64,000 bases of DNA from Strigamia acuminata (GCA_949358305.1 OX442314.1:63621369-63685368); one strand, 5' to 3'. Shown: positions 1 to 11,176, counted from the first letter of the stretch. The notes: a model not told the origin generated them from the letters alone. Numbers and translations: made by a program.

Positions 1-2
1 CG

Positions 3-65
3 GATGAACCGAAAGACGCTGGGGTGCCGGAATGGTTGCTCGCTTGCAAGGGAAGAACAAAATAA
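3..65 (+). CDS. Possible 3' end of a host coding exon, cut by the left window edge
   Basis: From base 3 the third frame is open for 20 codons and ends in TAA at 63-65. The stretch is clearly more GC-rich than the AT-rich DNA that starts directly after the stop, and the peptide is mixed and protein-like, ending EWLLACKGRTK. No domain can be recognised from so short a tail. It could be the last coding exon of a host gene whose 3' UTR begins at 66. It could equally be chance, since 20 open codons are weak evidence. Confidence 0.3.
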   Translation, partial: DEPKDAGVPEWLLACKGRTK

Positions 66-2871
66 AAAAGTAGTGTTACAACTTACAGTAAAGAAATCTG
101 TGTTGTAACTGTTCAAAACGTGAATGTGAAAGAGGTGCATTTAAATATAAGGAAAAAACATTGTTTAAGTCATGTGAATACTTTATTTTAAAAACATTTT
201 TAACAATTGTGGATTACACACTCCTGCGGTCTTCTTGTTAGATTCTGCTAAATTCTGCTCGCATCGAGTTTATTCAGCAAAGCCCAAAGAGTATAATGTG
301 AATTGTAATTATCCAAGCAATACTAAAAGCTGTTCACGTACCGTTAACATGTCAGCGCCTTTGTACCAACATAAGTTAGTTATACTAGTACCACTTTGTG
401 GTAAAATCATTACATTCTACACATTGAATTTCTTTATCGATAAAATAGCAACCCAAGTCATAACATGTCTTAATATCTATTTAATATAGACCTTTGTTGT
501 GGTGATAACCGCGCTGCTTGGGGACCTTTCAATATCATTGACTGCGGATCAACTTTAATGAAAGCATTAAAGCGAGTTTTATCACTTGACTATCAGGCAA
601 TTTGCATTTACTAGATTGAAGTGGCCATTGTTGCATGTTTTTGTTCAAGTTGACAAATCCCAGCCTTCTGAAGCAGTTAAGTTATTGCAAATGTGAACAA
701 ATGATGTGATATTCTCAAACAGAGTGGTCATTTTTAACCAAACACTTCTCTCTCTGGCAGCATGAGACAACAAATTTTCTCTCAAACTGAAAAGTACACT
801 GACAAGCACTTTCGTTCCAAACGCTTGGATTTACATAACTCAAAAATTTACTGCATAAAGTGGTAGGTTGGCAGCTAAATGGACGAGGACTGTTCAAACA
901 ACGAATCGATAAATGGGAAAACAACTATTTCATTCGACTCCACTTTCCAGTTGCCTAATGGGAAATTACAACTAAATAAATACTTGATCAGCAGTAACTA
1001 GCAGCTAAATAAACACTTCTTTCTTTTCCCTCTAGGAAATTAAAAAGAGCACAATGAACTAATCACAGAAGAGCCCAAAGGAAAGGAACAAATTTCCTGA
1101 GGTAAAGGGAAAAAATTAAGAGATGAGCAAGAAAAAAAATTGAAACCCAATTGAGGATTACTACAACTTGTCTCTCTTTTTCTGATTTATTTTTAAAAAA
1201 AGAAATGCTTCAAACTTTTTGCACAAAGTCGAACAAAAGACTAAAACTTGTCACGTCACAAAACTCCACAATCTTCTTTCTCTCTTAATTTGGGAACTGA
1301 ATTTGAAGTGCGACGTGAAATATGAGTAAACTTTGACAGCTTAGAATTCCAGCAACATCAACATGCGAGCAGAAACAAGAATGGAAGCAGCTAAGCAGCT
1401 AGGAACGACCAAACAAACAAGACCAATGTCTGAATCCAGTTCAACAATACATTAGTTGAGCAAACAGTGGACTAATCTAATCCAAATGCCTGCACAAGCA
1501 CAATTTTCAATTAATTCTTACATTCTCTTCAATTTATTCGTTTAATTCAGTTTTTAAAATCGTTTTTTCATTTTATAAACACAATTAAAAAAAGTTTTAA
1601 AAAAAAGTTTAATTTAATCAGTCAATCAGTGGGAAAAGCCATAGCAATTTAATCCTAAAATTGAGCCAATTTCCAAGCTGCACCAACACACACGTCCATT
1701 TTCTCTAGAGAAACTTATCATTTCCACACTTTCAACTTTCCATTATCCCTTATCAAGCAGCCAAGTATGGACAGTGCCATTTTAATCAAAATTAAAGTGA
1801 CATTTTAATTGGCAAAGCCCCCTAGAGTAAGGGCCCTTAAATTGGGCGACTAACGACGTCACTATTGAAGGCACTAGAGCCAATTGTGCCACTCGATAAG
1901 GGACCAAATCTAATAGAAAAACTCCTAACGAGTCACCAAAACGAGGCAAAAACAAGAGACAATTACATCACCCGAGTCAAAAGACTCCAGCCAATCATCA
2001 AATAGAAAACAACATTCCCTCTTTGCTACAGTACATGCAATTGCTTCATCCAAATGGCGAAAATTGCATTTTAATCAAATCTTCCCACGAAAAATAAATA
2101 AGTACGAAGTAGAAACAAAAATTCGGCTTTTTAGATGCCCATCTTTCATATTTCTCCTATGAGATTATATTATTTGTACACTATTTTTCCTTATTTCTAC
2201 ACTAAAAAATTCATACTGATGTGTATGTAGGACTGGTTTAGGTTAGGGTAGGTAGAAAAAAGAAAGCCGTGGCTGAAAAATTTCTCAATTATGATCAATA
2301 GATGGAAATTAACAAATTTCAAAATACATCTTTACTTTTCTTTTCTTTTCCTTTCTTTTCTTTTCTTTTCTTTTCTCTTCTCTTCTCTTCTCTCGTTTAT
2401 TTTTTCGTTGCCCTCTCACTTTCATTCTCTTTCCTCGGTGAGAAACTTTGAACCGAGGCCAAAACCATTTTCTCCGAGCCAGGCTTTGGCCAAATCCAGC
2501 GCTGACACAATGGATTAAGGAGCGACAATTTGGATAATGTGGACCAAAATCTCCAGAAACGGTCCCATCACAAATAAGGAAAAGGCGGGCTTGTCAAGAT
2601 CCTAATCCTCAAATCAGTCACCCTACTTCTTTTTCTTTACGAAAATAAAAAATAAAATAAAATAAAATAAAACCATAATGCTCAAATAAAAAAAGGGGCC
2701 AACTTTACTCAGAGTAAAAAGCAATTTACTATTGTCAATATCCAATAAGCAAGCAGGTCTATTTACTAAACAAATCTTCTATTCAAATCTTCATGGTCTT
2801 CTAGGAATCGTATTCAAAAGCTTTTTTTTTCTCCTTTTTCTTTTTGATTCAATTGTTTTTCAATTTCCATT
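66..2871. other. Non-coding AT-rich stretch left of element E1
   Basis: No supported gene was seen. The short open frames here are AT-rich and unconvincing. The stretch holds a pyrimidine microsatellite (2334-2394), an (AAAAT)n run near 2647-2673 and a telomere-like GGTTTAGGTTAGGG patch near 2234. It ends in CATT (2868-2871), the left copy of the E1 target-site duplication. Confidence 0.6.
2334..2394. repeat. Pyrimidine microsatellite, TTTTC-type
   Basis: About 60 bp of almost pure pyrimidine on the plus strand, with TTTTC units passing into TCTTC units. This is simple-sequence DNA. The hydrophobic open frame across it is a by-product of the repeat. Confidence 0.85.
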
Positions 2872-3038
2872 TGTCACGGGTGAGCTTTCCCAATTCCTAA
2901 ATTTCAATTTTATTCCTCACCTGTTCTCATTCTTAATTTATGCGCGCGACCTTGTCGCGGTTTTCATTTTAACCTCATTTGTTAATTTGGGTCATGTGAC
3001 AATCGATCAGCTGATCAATCGATCAGCTGACCGATTGT

Positions 3039-3078
3039 TATAAATATCGCGACGTGTCGATATTCCGACACTTCGCGA
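3039..3078 (+). promoter_or_regulatory. E1 LTR core promoter: TATA box plus hairpin
   Basis: TATAAATA lies at 3039-3046. It is followed directly by a 13-bp inverted repeat with one mismatch (3047-3059 and 3066-3078, 6-bp loop). Upstream, at 3001-3030, the motif AATCGATCAGCTGA occurs twice 16 bp apart, plausible activator sites. The hairpin would lie at or just before the transcript start. The same arrangement is at 15104-15143 in the 3' LTR. Confidence 0.65.
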
Positions 3079-3262
3079 CCAACTACAATTTGGACCACAA
3101 GTCAACTTTATTTTCGCATCTAATTTTCCAACCGTGCTCGTTCTAACTCCCACCTTTTTATCCACCCGGTGACATTCGAAGCCCCATTTGAGCTACCGAA
3201 TTATCTGGATTTAGTCGATTTATTTCGTCCTAAACACATTTCGATAACACGAATCGAGTCGC

Positions 3263-3268
3263 AATAAA
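3263..3268 (+). terminator. E1 LTR polyadenylation signal AATAAA
   Basis: AATAAA lies 224 bp after the TATA box, as expected for an R region. The working copy for 3' end formation is the equivalent at 15328-15333 in the 3' LTR. Confidence 0.6.
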
Positions 3269-3398
3269 TTTCAACGGAATTGGAGATTTCTAAATGACCG
3301 ACACCCACGTTGAAGGTCATTCGTTTTGAAGAAATATCCGCGAACCTGCGAATGCGTGTTCAACACATGCATTGTTTGTAACGACAGCGTTATAAACT

Positions 3399-3416
3399 TG
3401 GCGAGCTAGACAGGAT
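3399..3416 (+). promoter_or_regulatory. E1 primer-binding site, tRNA-Arg-like
   Basis: TGGCGAGCTAGACAGGAT begins 4 bases after the LTR. The leading TGG pairs with the CCA end of a tRNA. The pattern TGGCGA...CAGGA resembles the 3' end of arthropod tRNA-Arg as I recall it, with mismatches in the acceptor-stem part. The position is well supported; the tRNA identity is tentative. Confidence 0.6.
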
Positions 3417-3502
3417 TCTGCTTTATCGAGGGAACCAGCGAGATAGTTAGTATTCTCATTTTTCATTAATTATTATAATTTTCTTTTTCACGTTATTTCA
3501 TC

Positions 3503-5407
3503 ATGGCGTCACCGTTAGAAGGTAATGGTATTTCATATACAGCTCTGAACCCTTTTGACATAAACGAGTTGGAATTATTGGAGGAAATGCGCGATAACAG
3601 AAGGCAAGCGCGAGCGACGACGGTTGTAAATGTTACAACTTCACCGTTGGTGACATTTTCAACCGACATATTAACAACAGTCGCGAGTCCAGCTAGCGCA
3701 AGGGTGCAACCAATGGTTGTGAACACAACAATGTCGCGAATGTCGCCGACTGAAACGGTCAGCGTGTCGTCGACACCACCAATTGGTGATGGGGGGCAAA
3801 CAAATCCTCAAGCATCATTTTTTGCCGGTCTGCGTACCGAATTTCAACAGTTTTTAAGGGATTGCAGGGAAAGCATTCTAACACAGCCCGCTTCGCGTTC
3901 TCCTGGGTCCGTACATTCAGAGGGATATTCGGCAACCCGTGGCCAACAGACGAGTGGGAGGAAGACGTCTTCATTATTTGCAGAGCCTTCCACGGGCAGG
4001 ACTCGAGCGGCAACAGCATCGCATCATCAAGCGAACACGGAGCCACGACATCGATCCGCGTCGACAAGCCATCCACGAGCGGGCATAGACAGAAATCAAG
4101 GACTTCCACGTGAACATGCTAAAAGCCCACCATCGCTTCAAAGTGCGCGCGATGACGCGTCTAAAGTTAATGAAGAGGTAATGTCATCAATTTTGTATTC
4201 AAAAATGAAGTATCCAAAGCCAGAGCCAGCAACTAAAGAACAGTTGTCGCTCCCATCTTTACCTGATTCGGATGACGTGGCTGGTCGTCGAAAATGGAAA
4301 GTGGAAAGAATTCCGCATTTTAATCCGGACAAGACAGACTTTGATACAGTGAATTCATTTTTGGCAGAGCTTTTTTCACACATGTGGCAGGTGGGAGCTC
4401 CGGAGCGCGATTATTTAAAGGCTTATGCAGCCACTGCTTTAAAGGGTCGCGCGTTGACTTGGTGGACGACTATGAAACTTAAACCCAAGACTTGGAAAGA
4501 GTTTGAAGTACTTTTCCGACAAACATATTCAATGAATACGGCCGCAGCGAATGCTAAATTGAGCCAACGCAAGCAAAGACCGGGCGAGTCTACAACTGCA
4601 TTTTTGAGTGAAATTGCTCATTATTTGCAAATTGCAGGCTATAAAGAAAGAACACTAAGGTGGGAAAAGGCCCAAAATATGCTGCAAACGCAGGTAGTAT
4701 TATTGATGCGAAATTGGGGAGTAAATAGTCTTGAAAAGGCGATTCGAGTCGGAAATGATGTGGACAATAGGTTGCAACTTGATTCACTGCGATCGCTCGA
4801 ATTTAAGCAAAGTGGAATAGTAGATCAGGCCTTTATGCCCCTTCCTAAGGAGTATACTATTCCTACGATGCTGAAGCCCGTGGAAGAAGCTAAGGTGGAG
4901 AAGCCCAAATTTTCTACTTTTTCTAGATCTGGACAGTTTTCGCGACAGCAGCTTTCCAAACAAATTGCGGCGGTTCTGCTAGCAATGGAAGGCCAGCCGG
5001 AAGTTCCTCGCCCGTATGGAGCAGATGAGGAGTCGGAAAGTAGTGGATATGACCCAGAGGAAATCAAACAGGATGTGGCAGCAGCAGCTGTCAAAACGGA
5101 AACGAAGACGGCGGCCGCGAAAAATGAAGTTAAAATCGCGACGACAAAACTTGAAGTTCCGTCAAACGTTCCAAAGGATCATGTTTGCTCGACTCGCGTT
5201 ACCACTTTCGATCCAACGCCATCGCCACCGGAATCGGTCAAGCGCCCAGATCACACAACTTGGCGCCGAACCAAGAAGAACCGCTGGTATATGGTCGAAA
5301 ATGACACATGGCGTCCATTTTGCCTAATCTGTCATAAACTCTTCGAGCGGTCGGAAAACTTCCAAGGCCTGCCAGGAAGCGGGGCAACAAAGCCAGGCCA
5401 AAAGTAA
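3503..5407 (+). CDS. gag: E1 Gag polyprotein
   Basis: A 634-residue ORF that starts at the first good ATG after the primer site (A at -3, G at +4). The N-terminal 260 residues are Ser/Thr-rich and low complexity. A retrotransposon Gag core follows from about residue 264 to 400, with the typical run of W, AATALKG and W-W residues and the segment ending RPGES..FL..IA. Gag forms the cytoplasmic particle that packages the RNA. There is no CCHC zinc knuckle; the only cysteine cluster is CLICH near the C-terminus (5321-5335). Gag ends in TAA at 5405-5407, and pol continues in the -1 frame from a 70-nt overlap. Identification is by domain pattern. Confidence 0.9.
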   Translation: MASPLEGNGISYTALNPFDINELELLEEMRDNRRQARATTVVNVTTSPLVTFSTDILTTVASPASARVQPMVVNTTMSRMSPTETVSVSSTPPIGDGGQTNPQASFFAGLRTEFQQFLRDCRESILTQPASRSPGSVHSEGYSATRGQQTSGRKTSSLFAEPSTGRTRAATASHHQANTEPRHRSASTSHPRAGIDRNQGLPREHAKSPPSLQSARDDASKVNEEVMSSILYSKMKYPKPEPATKEQLSLPSLPDSDDVAGRRKWKVERIPHFNPDKTDFDTVNSFLAELFSHMWQVGAPERDYLKAYAATALKGRALTWWTTMKLKPKTWKEFEVLFRQTYSMNTAAANAKLSQRKQRPGESTTAFLSEIAHYLQIAGYKERTLRWEKAQNMLQTQVVLLMRNWGVNSLEKAIRVGNDVDNRLQLDSLRSLEFKQSGIVDQAFMPLPKEYTIPTMLKPVEEAKVEKPKFSTFSRSGQFSRQQLSKQIAAVLLAMEGQPEVPRPYGADEESESSGYDPEEIKQDVAAAAVKTETKTAAAKNEVKIATTKLEVPSNVPKDHVCSTRVTTFDPTPSPPESVKRPDHTTWRRTKKNRWYMVENDTWRPFCLICHKLFERSENFQGLPGSGATKPGQK

Positions 5408-8400
5408 ACACCAATTGCCCCGACTTACCCGAAAACTGTGCAGAAACACGAGAAAGTACAACACAATCACCAGCGCCAACATTGACGAGTGCAAGCGCTA
5501 CTCATAAAACTTTAATTCAAAACAATTCATCAATCGCTCCCCAGGAGCTTAAACTTCAAGAGAAATCAACTTCTGTTATTCCAAAATCACCCATCATCAC
5601 ACTGCAACCGGAAAAACCCAAGTTGACAATTCTTCAACCTGAAAATAAGGACAAAGTGGTAAGTAAGATCATCACTAATGAATTTATTAATACTATTTCC
5701 AGAGTTAGCACCGCGACTTTGCCTCCGCATGGCTCGATCAACCAAGTGGACGCGAAATTTGTGATGTTATCACCCGCGGAGTTATTTAAAACGCAGGAAC
5801 CCATAATTGAAATTACTAAACGCGATAGATTTAAGGCAGATGCACCATGTGTAAGAATTGCGTGGTCGGACGTCTCTTTCATCGCGATTTTCGATTCTGG
5901 AGCACAAACCTGCATAATGTCGGACAAACTCTTTAATCAATTAAAAGATAAAATGGAACTGCAAATGATGCCGTTAAATGAATTTGTCAGAACTGCAACG
6001 AACGACACTGTCAAAGTGACAGGCTCTGTACAACTTGCAGTTAGAGGACCCCGCGCAATTATTAAATTTGTCTGTCTTGTTGTTCCCGAAACATCTCAAG
6101 ATCTGCTTTTGGGACGCGACTTTTGCCGTGCAGTAGGCCTCTGCACGTTGCATGGTCGGCAAGAATGGTATTTAGAGGGATCTGAAGAACGACGTAAGTT
6201 TTTGACAATTGACGAGGCATCACGATCAGAACCAGTTTTATTGCTACCAATTGATAGAAAATATAGCAATGAACCCAAATTAGCGATATTACCTGCCCCT
6301 ACATCTAAAATCAATTGTGTTCTGCTTGACCATCGCCCACTCGCACGAGAAGTGTTTGAATATCCAAACGATGATGCACAATTTCGTGTTAAAAAGATCA
6401 AACATCGCGATTCTAATGAGTGGTCAAATATTTGGTCGCCTAAACGGCAAGAAAGATCAACTTCTTTTTCGCGTAGAGTTTCTAGTTTTCAGATAAAACC
6501 ATCATTCAGCCAAGTTCAACGTTGGAAACGACAATCCAAACGTATTGCTAAAGTTAAACCAATTGTTCAACAATTGAATCAACAAGCATCGCGACTTTTG
6601 AAAGAAGATATTCTCAAAGAAGCTGAAAAGCAGAAGATTAAGGATGAAGGTGACAGTATCGAACATATTAATCAATGTAATTTTTTATCTTATCAGCCAA
6701 ATGAAGACCCAACATGTCTGGATTGGATCTATCATCAGCTCTGGAATCAACTGACGGTTCCACAAATCCAACTTCTCATCAAAACTTTACAACCAGTTGC
6801 GAATGTTTTTCGAGAGGAAGTCGGACTCTGCAACAATACCGAGTTCGAGGTCAACTTGAAGCCAGGATTTCGACCCGTCCATGTTCCAGTGCGGCCAGTG
6901 AATCCAGCCAAGAAACTAATAATTGATAAGTACATTGATCAAAAATTAAAACAGGGGATAATTAGGCGTTCAATGAGTGATTGTGCAGTTGCGCCGGTCG
7001 TAGTGCCCAAAAAAACGGGCGATTGGCGAACTGCAATGGATTTTCGCCCAATTAACGCTCAAACGGTCCCTGACGTATATCCATTACCTGACATTGACAA
7101 CATTTTCGCGTACCTTGGTGGAGCCCATTGGTTTTCAATAATTGATGGTCGCGAAGCTTTTCATCAACTCGGAGTCAGAAAAGGCGATGAAAGATATTTG
7201 GCATTTATAACTCACCGTGGACTCTTTGAGTACGTGAGAATGCCCTTTGGGCCCATTAATGGACCGGCAACGTTACAACGCGCGATGAACAAGACTCTCG
7301 CGAAACACCTGTATAAGTTTGTGTTTGTATATTTGGATGATGTGATCGTTTTCAGCAAGACATATGAAGAACATGTTGAACATTTAAAAATTGTGCTTGG
7401 TGAATTATACGATGCAGGATTTACAATGAATGCAGACAAAACAGAACTGTGTCGTCGGCGCTTGGAGGTTCTGGGCCATATCGTCGAGGCGGGCCAAATT
7501 ACTCCAAATCCAAAAAAGGTGACTGCAATCCAAAGTTATCCTGCACCAACCAACTTACGCGAACTGCAGAGATTTAAGGGAATGGTGGGCTACTACCAAA
7601 CTTTTATTCCAAATTTTGCAAAAATTTGTGAAGTTTTCCGCCCTCTTCTTAAAAAGGATTGCACTTGGGTTTGGACTGACGCTCACCAACATGCGTTTGA
7701 ACATTTAAAACAATTTGTTGCAGAACCAACTTTAAAACGTAGTTTCCCAAATTGGAAAAAACCATTCATCCTGCAGACTGACGCAAGTTATTCAGGTCTT
7801 GGGGCTGCTTTAATGCAAATTGATAATGAAGGAAATCGTTATCCAGTCGCATTTGCATCGCGAGCATTAAATAGCGCCGAAAAAAATTATCCAGTGACTG
7901 AAATTGAGTGTCTTGCGGCTGTCTGGGCGGTTAAAAGATTTAGACCCTACCTTGAAATGATGGACTTCTATTTGGAAAGTGACCACATGTCATTGAAATG
8001 GCTTTTTCAACAGCGCGAACCACGAGGTAGACTGGCAAGATGGGTTTTATCCCTAAGTGAATATCGTTTTACATTCATCTACATTTCTGGATGTAAAAAT
8101 CGTGTCGCAGATGCACTAAGCCGCGCACCTGTCGATCCTGCAGAAGAAGAGGAGGAAGATGATAGTCCTCTTGTAGATGAAGCATGCTATCTTGCATTTT
8201 TTGACGACATTTCAGATTGGCCAGAGTTAAGAGTAATCGAAGACCTAATTGATGAACCCCAATTCGCGTACTGTAAGTCAAAAAATAATTTTCGTAATAA
8301 TAGAAATTATTCTATTTTAGCTTTGACGCCAACTAAATCAAAAAAGAAAAAGAAGATGTCGCCAAAACATGTGGTACCATTAAAACGACCAGTGGGACGA

Positions 8401-10757
8401 CCCAAAAAGGACCCAACAGTCCCAACATTTTCACCGCGATCCCGTCGTGCAATTTCAACCAGAACAAGAGCACGAATTCAGGATCCAACACTGGTTCCTC
8501 CAACACCACCTCCACCGACGCCACCAATTGGAAAGCGTCCTGTGGGTCGGCCTAGAAAAAGGAAAGCTGCGGATCCAGTCGGTGTGGATACGTCACCAAA
8601 AACACGGCGTTTAATTCCACCAACAATGGTGAAAAGGCAAGTTGGTAGGCCTAAAAAACAATTAATTGTGCCGCCTCAAATTCCACCAATTGGGGTGCCA
8701 CAACCACCACAAATAATTGTTACGCCGCCAACACCTCCGCTTCCTGATGATGAACTTCCAGTTCTACCAACGGTACCAGAGGAAATAGTTCCGAAACGAG
8801 TGCCAGGACGTCTAAAAAAGCGTAAGACAGGAATTCCGGAACCAATTGTGCCGTCACCAAGGTTACGAAAACCTACGGCACCTGTGCTGCCACCTGAAGA
8901 GGTGCCATCAAAACGTCGAGTTGGCAGACCACGTAAAAAACAGTCTGGTATTCCAATACCAATTGGAAAACCTAAACCAATTTTGAAACCAACTCCTACC
9001 CCAATTTATACACCTTCACCACCAATCTCTCCTATTCCTTCACCCATAAGTCCTCATCCATTTTCCAAGCCTTTTGTAGAACCAGAAGAGCCACAAGCCG
9101 GACCATCGGGTTACAGACCCGAACCTTCCTTCGCGACGTCGGACAGCTCCGAATCATCATCAGACGAGAGTTACGGGCCGAATTTGGGCACGCAAACGCC
9201 CGAAACAATTTATTTTCGTCCGTCATTAACTCAGAGAAGAACTCCGAGACCACGACGTAGACCGCGAAGGAATTATGATGAGGATGAGGGTGACGAACCA
9301 CCAAACGAATTGGAGAGACAGGCGGAGTTGGACCACGACCCACCAGTGGACCATCCAGCATTCGTAGTCCTACCCAGCGCAGCAGAAATCATCGCAGCGC
9401 AACAAATTGACCAAGACTCACGGGAATTGATAGAATACTTGACTTTGCACACGCTCCCAGATGAACCGGAACGTGCCAATTTTATTTTGCACAATTGCAA
9501 TGATTTTGGCATGTCAAAAGGTTTGTTGTGTCGTTTTCCCCCTGTTGACATAAATAAGTTTCGCAAACGGCGTCAAATTTATTTGCCGACCGTTGAACTT
9601 CGCGAACGTTATTTTCGAGCGCTGCATTATCCACCGATCGGAGGGCACATGGGAATAGAAAAAACCCTGCAAAGACTCAAATCAAGAGTTTTTTGGCCGA
9701 AAATGCGCGAAGATGTGCAAACATGGGTATTGGTTTGTGACGCATGTCAGCGAGCAAAACCTTTAAACCGATTGCCATATGGCAAATTGCTGATGTCTAA
9801 ACCAAGACATTTATTTTCGGCCATTTATATCGATTATTATGGCAAAAAGCCCCGCTCGACAGGTGGAAACTGCTATGCATTCGTGATGGTGGATGCTGCA
9901 AGCAGGTGGCTGGACGTAAGACTCACTGAAAACGCGAATATTCCCACTACTGTTAGACAAATTGTCAAATTCTGTAAAAGATGGGGGTTCCCGAAGGTCA
10001 TAATAAGTGACAACGCACCAACATTTCGATCCCCCGAATTCCAAAATCAATGCCAACAATTAGGAGCAGTGAACAGGTACACAGCGGTGTATCATCCGCA
10101 GAGCAATTTGGCAGAAAGATTAAATCAGTCGCTAAAAAACTGCATCCTGGCCTACATTGATGATCATTCAAGATGGGACATACACATCGGATATTTTGTA
10201 CTCGCGATAAATTCCGCATATCAAGTGTCGTTAAAATTCTCGCCCTTTAAAATGGTTACTGGCCAAGAGGCCAGATTTCCGGGGGACTTGGACAGCGATT
10301 CGGACGATGGTGAACCTTTGCCGCCGTCAGAGGCGGAGAATTTACACGAATACATGCGAACCTTACGTTCACAAGCAGCGGCGAATTTGCAAGCTGCAAA
10401 AATCAGGCACAAACGATGGTTTGATCGTGGCAGAAGGCCTCATGATTTCAAACCAGGTGATTGGGTAACTTTAAAAAATCGCCAGCAATCATCTGCCGAT
10501 CGCCAATTTGCCGCTGGATTGCGACAACGAACTGAGGGAATTCATATTATCCACAGATTAGTTGGTCCGAACACTGTAATATTAATGGACAATGAGGGGA
10601 GAAAATCACCCCCATATAATGTAATCGAATTAAGACATTGGCATTTTGATGATGCGGAAGCACCAAATATCGAAGAAATTAATTTAATCGACTTACATGT
10701 CGAAAAATTCATTTTAACAACTTTTGACATTTTTTCCGCTCATGTGATTGCATCTAA

Positions 10758-10764
<7 letters not shown>
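5338..10764 (+). CDS. pol: E1 Pol polyprotein (protease, RT, RNase H, integrase) with AT-hook-like insert
   Basis: Open from 5338 without an ATG near its start, so it is expected as a Gag-Pol frameshift product. Residues below count from 5482. Aspartic protease has DSGA at 138-141 and LLLGRDF near 210. RT has YLDD at 617-620. RNase H has TDAS at 766-769. Integrase has H1382, H1389, C1419, C1422 and catalytic D1451, D1510, E1545 (D-x34-E). Between RNase H and integrase, about residues 890-1300, lies an unusually long Pro/Lys/Arg-rich insert with five repeats of the type KRxVGRPKK (glycines at 972, 1022, 1055, 1109, 1148). These resemble AT-hooks, which bind the minor groove of AT-rich DNA. The protein makes the DNA copy and integrates it. 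The ORF is intact and the catalytic motifs are present. Confidence 0.93.
5353..5399 (+). promoter_or_regulatory. E1 candidate -1 frameshift module at the gag-pol junction
   Basis: In the gag frame the heptamer G GAA AAC (5353-5359) is followed by the 6-nt spacer TTCCAA and then a 6-bp stem, GGCCTG (5366-5371) with CAGGCC (5394-5399). Pol is in the -1 frame and opens at 5338, just after a TAA at 5335-5337. The first half of the heptamer is not the ideal XXX. Spacer and stem placement match the E3 junction exactly, which supports a real signal. Confidence 0.6.

Positions 10765-10805
<41 letters not shown>
10763..10805 (+). repeat. 43-nt poly(A) tract starting inside the pol stop codon
   Basis: The pol TAA at 10762-10764 runs straight into an uninterrupted A run ending at 10805. 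The tract is internal to the element, about 4.1 kb before the 3' LTR. It could be a slippage-grown microsatellite or the scar of a joined polyadenylated RNA copy. Confidence 0.9.
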
Positions 10806-10806
<1 letters not shown>

Positions 10807-11176
10807 GAATGTAGCCATGCGGATTTTAATTTGGGTTTTGTAATTTCTGTTAATTGAAATTTTTATTTATGTGTCTAAAGTTTCGTTGATTCCGTTTTGT
10901 TTCGTTCATTTGTCTTCGTTTATTTGTGTTCGTTTCCGTTCATTAACTAACTTAATGTTTCGTACAATGTTTGTCGTTTTTTGTGTTGCATTGTGGTATT
11001 GATAAAAGTTAAACTATCTACTCTGAGGTTTATGGTTATCATTTTTGTCACTAGGTGACGTTATTGGTTTAGCCTCGCACAGGGCACATGCAATTAATAG
11101 ACGAATGAAATGTCGCGAAGCTTAATTTTAATAATCAAATGAATTTATTATTATTTTTTATTTTATAATTTAAACT
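10806..11176 (+). other. E1 spacer between pol and the third gene
   Basis: About 370 bp of T-rich, stop-dense sequence with no ORF. A possible splice acceptor (GCAATTAATAG, ending at 11100) lies 76 nt before the ATG of the candidate first exon. A start of a subgenomic transcript somewhere here is possible but not shown. Confidence 0.4.

Larger units (their letters stand above)
2872..3394 (+). repeat. E1 5' LTR
   Basis: This 523-bp direct repeat looks identical to 14937-15459. It begins TGTCAC and ends GTTATA, so the termini are TG...TA rather than TG...CA. The boundary is fixed by the CATT target duplication and by loss of identity at the next base. It contains two copies of a 14-bp motif (3001-3014, 3017-3030), a TATA box and a polyadenylation signal, giving a standard U3-R-U5 layout. 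Confidence 0.95.

Noticed and set aside
2732-3043. Open frame running into the E1 5' LTR, repeated in part in the 3' LTR
   Set aside because: The shared part is just the U3 sequence of both LTRs read in one frame. There is no start context or domain.
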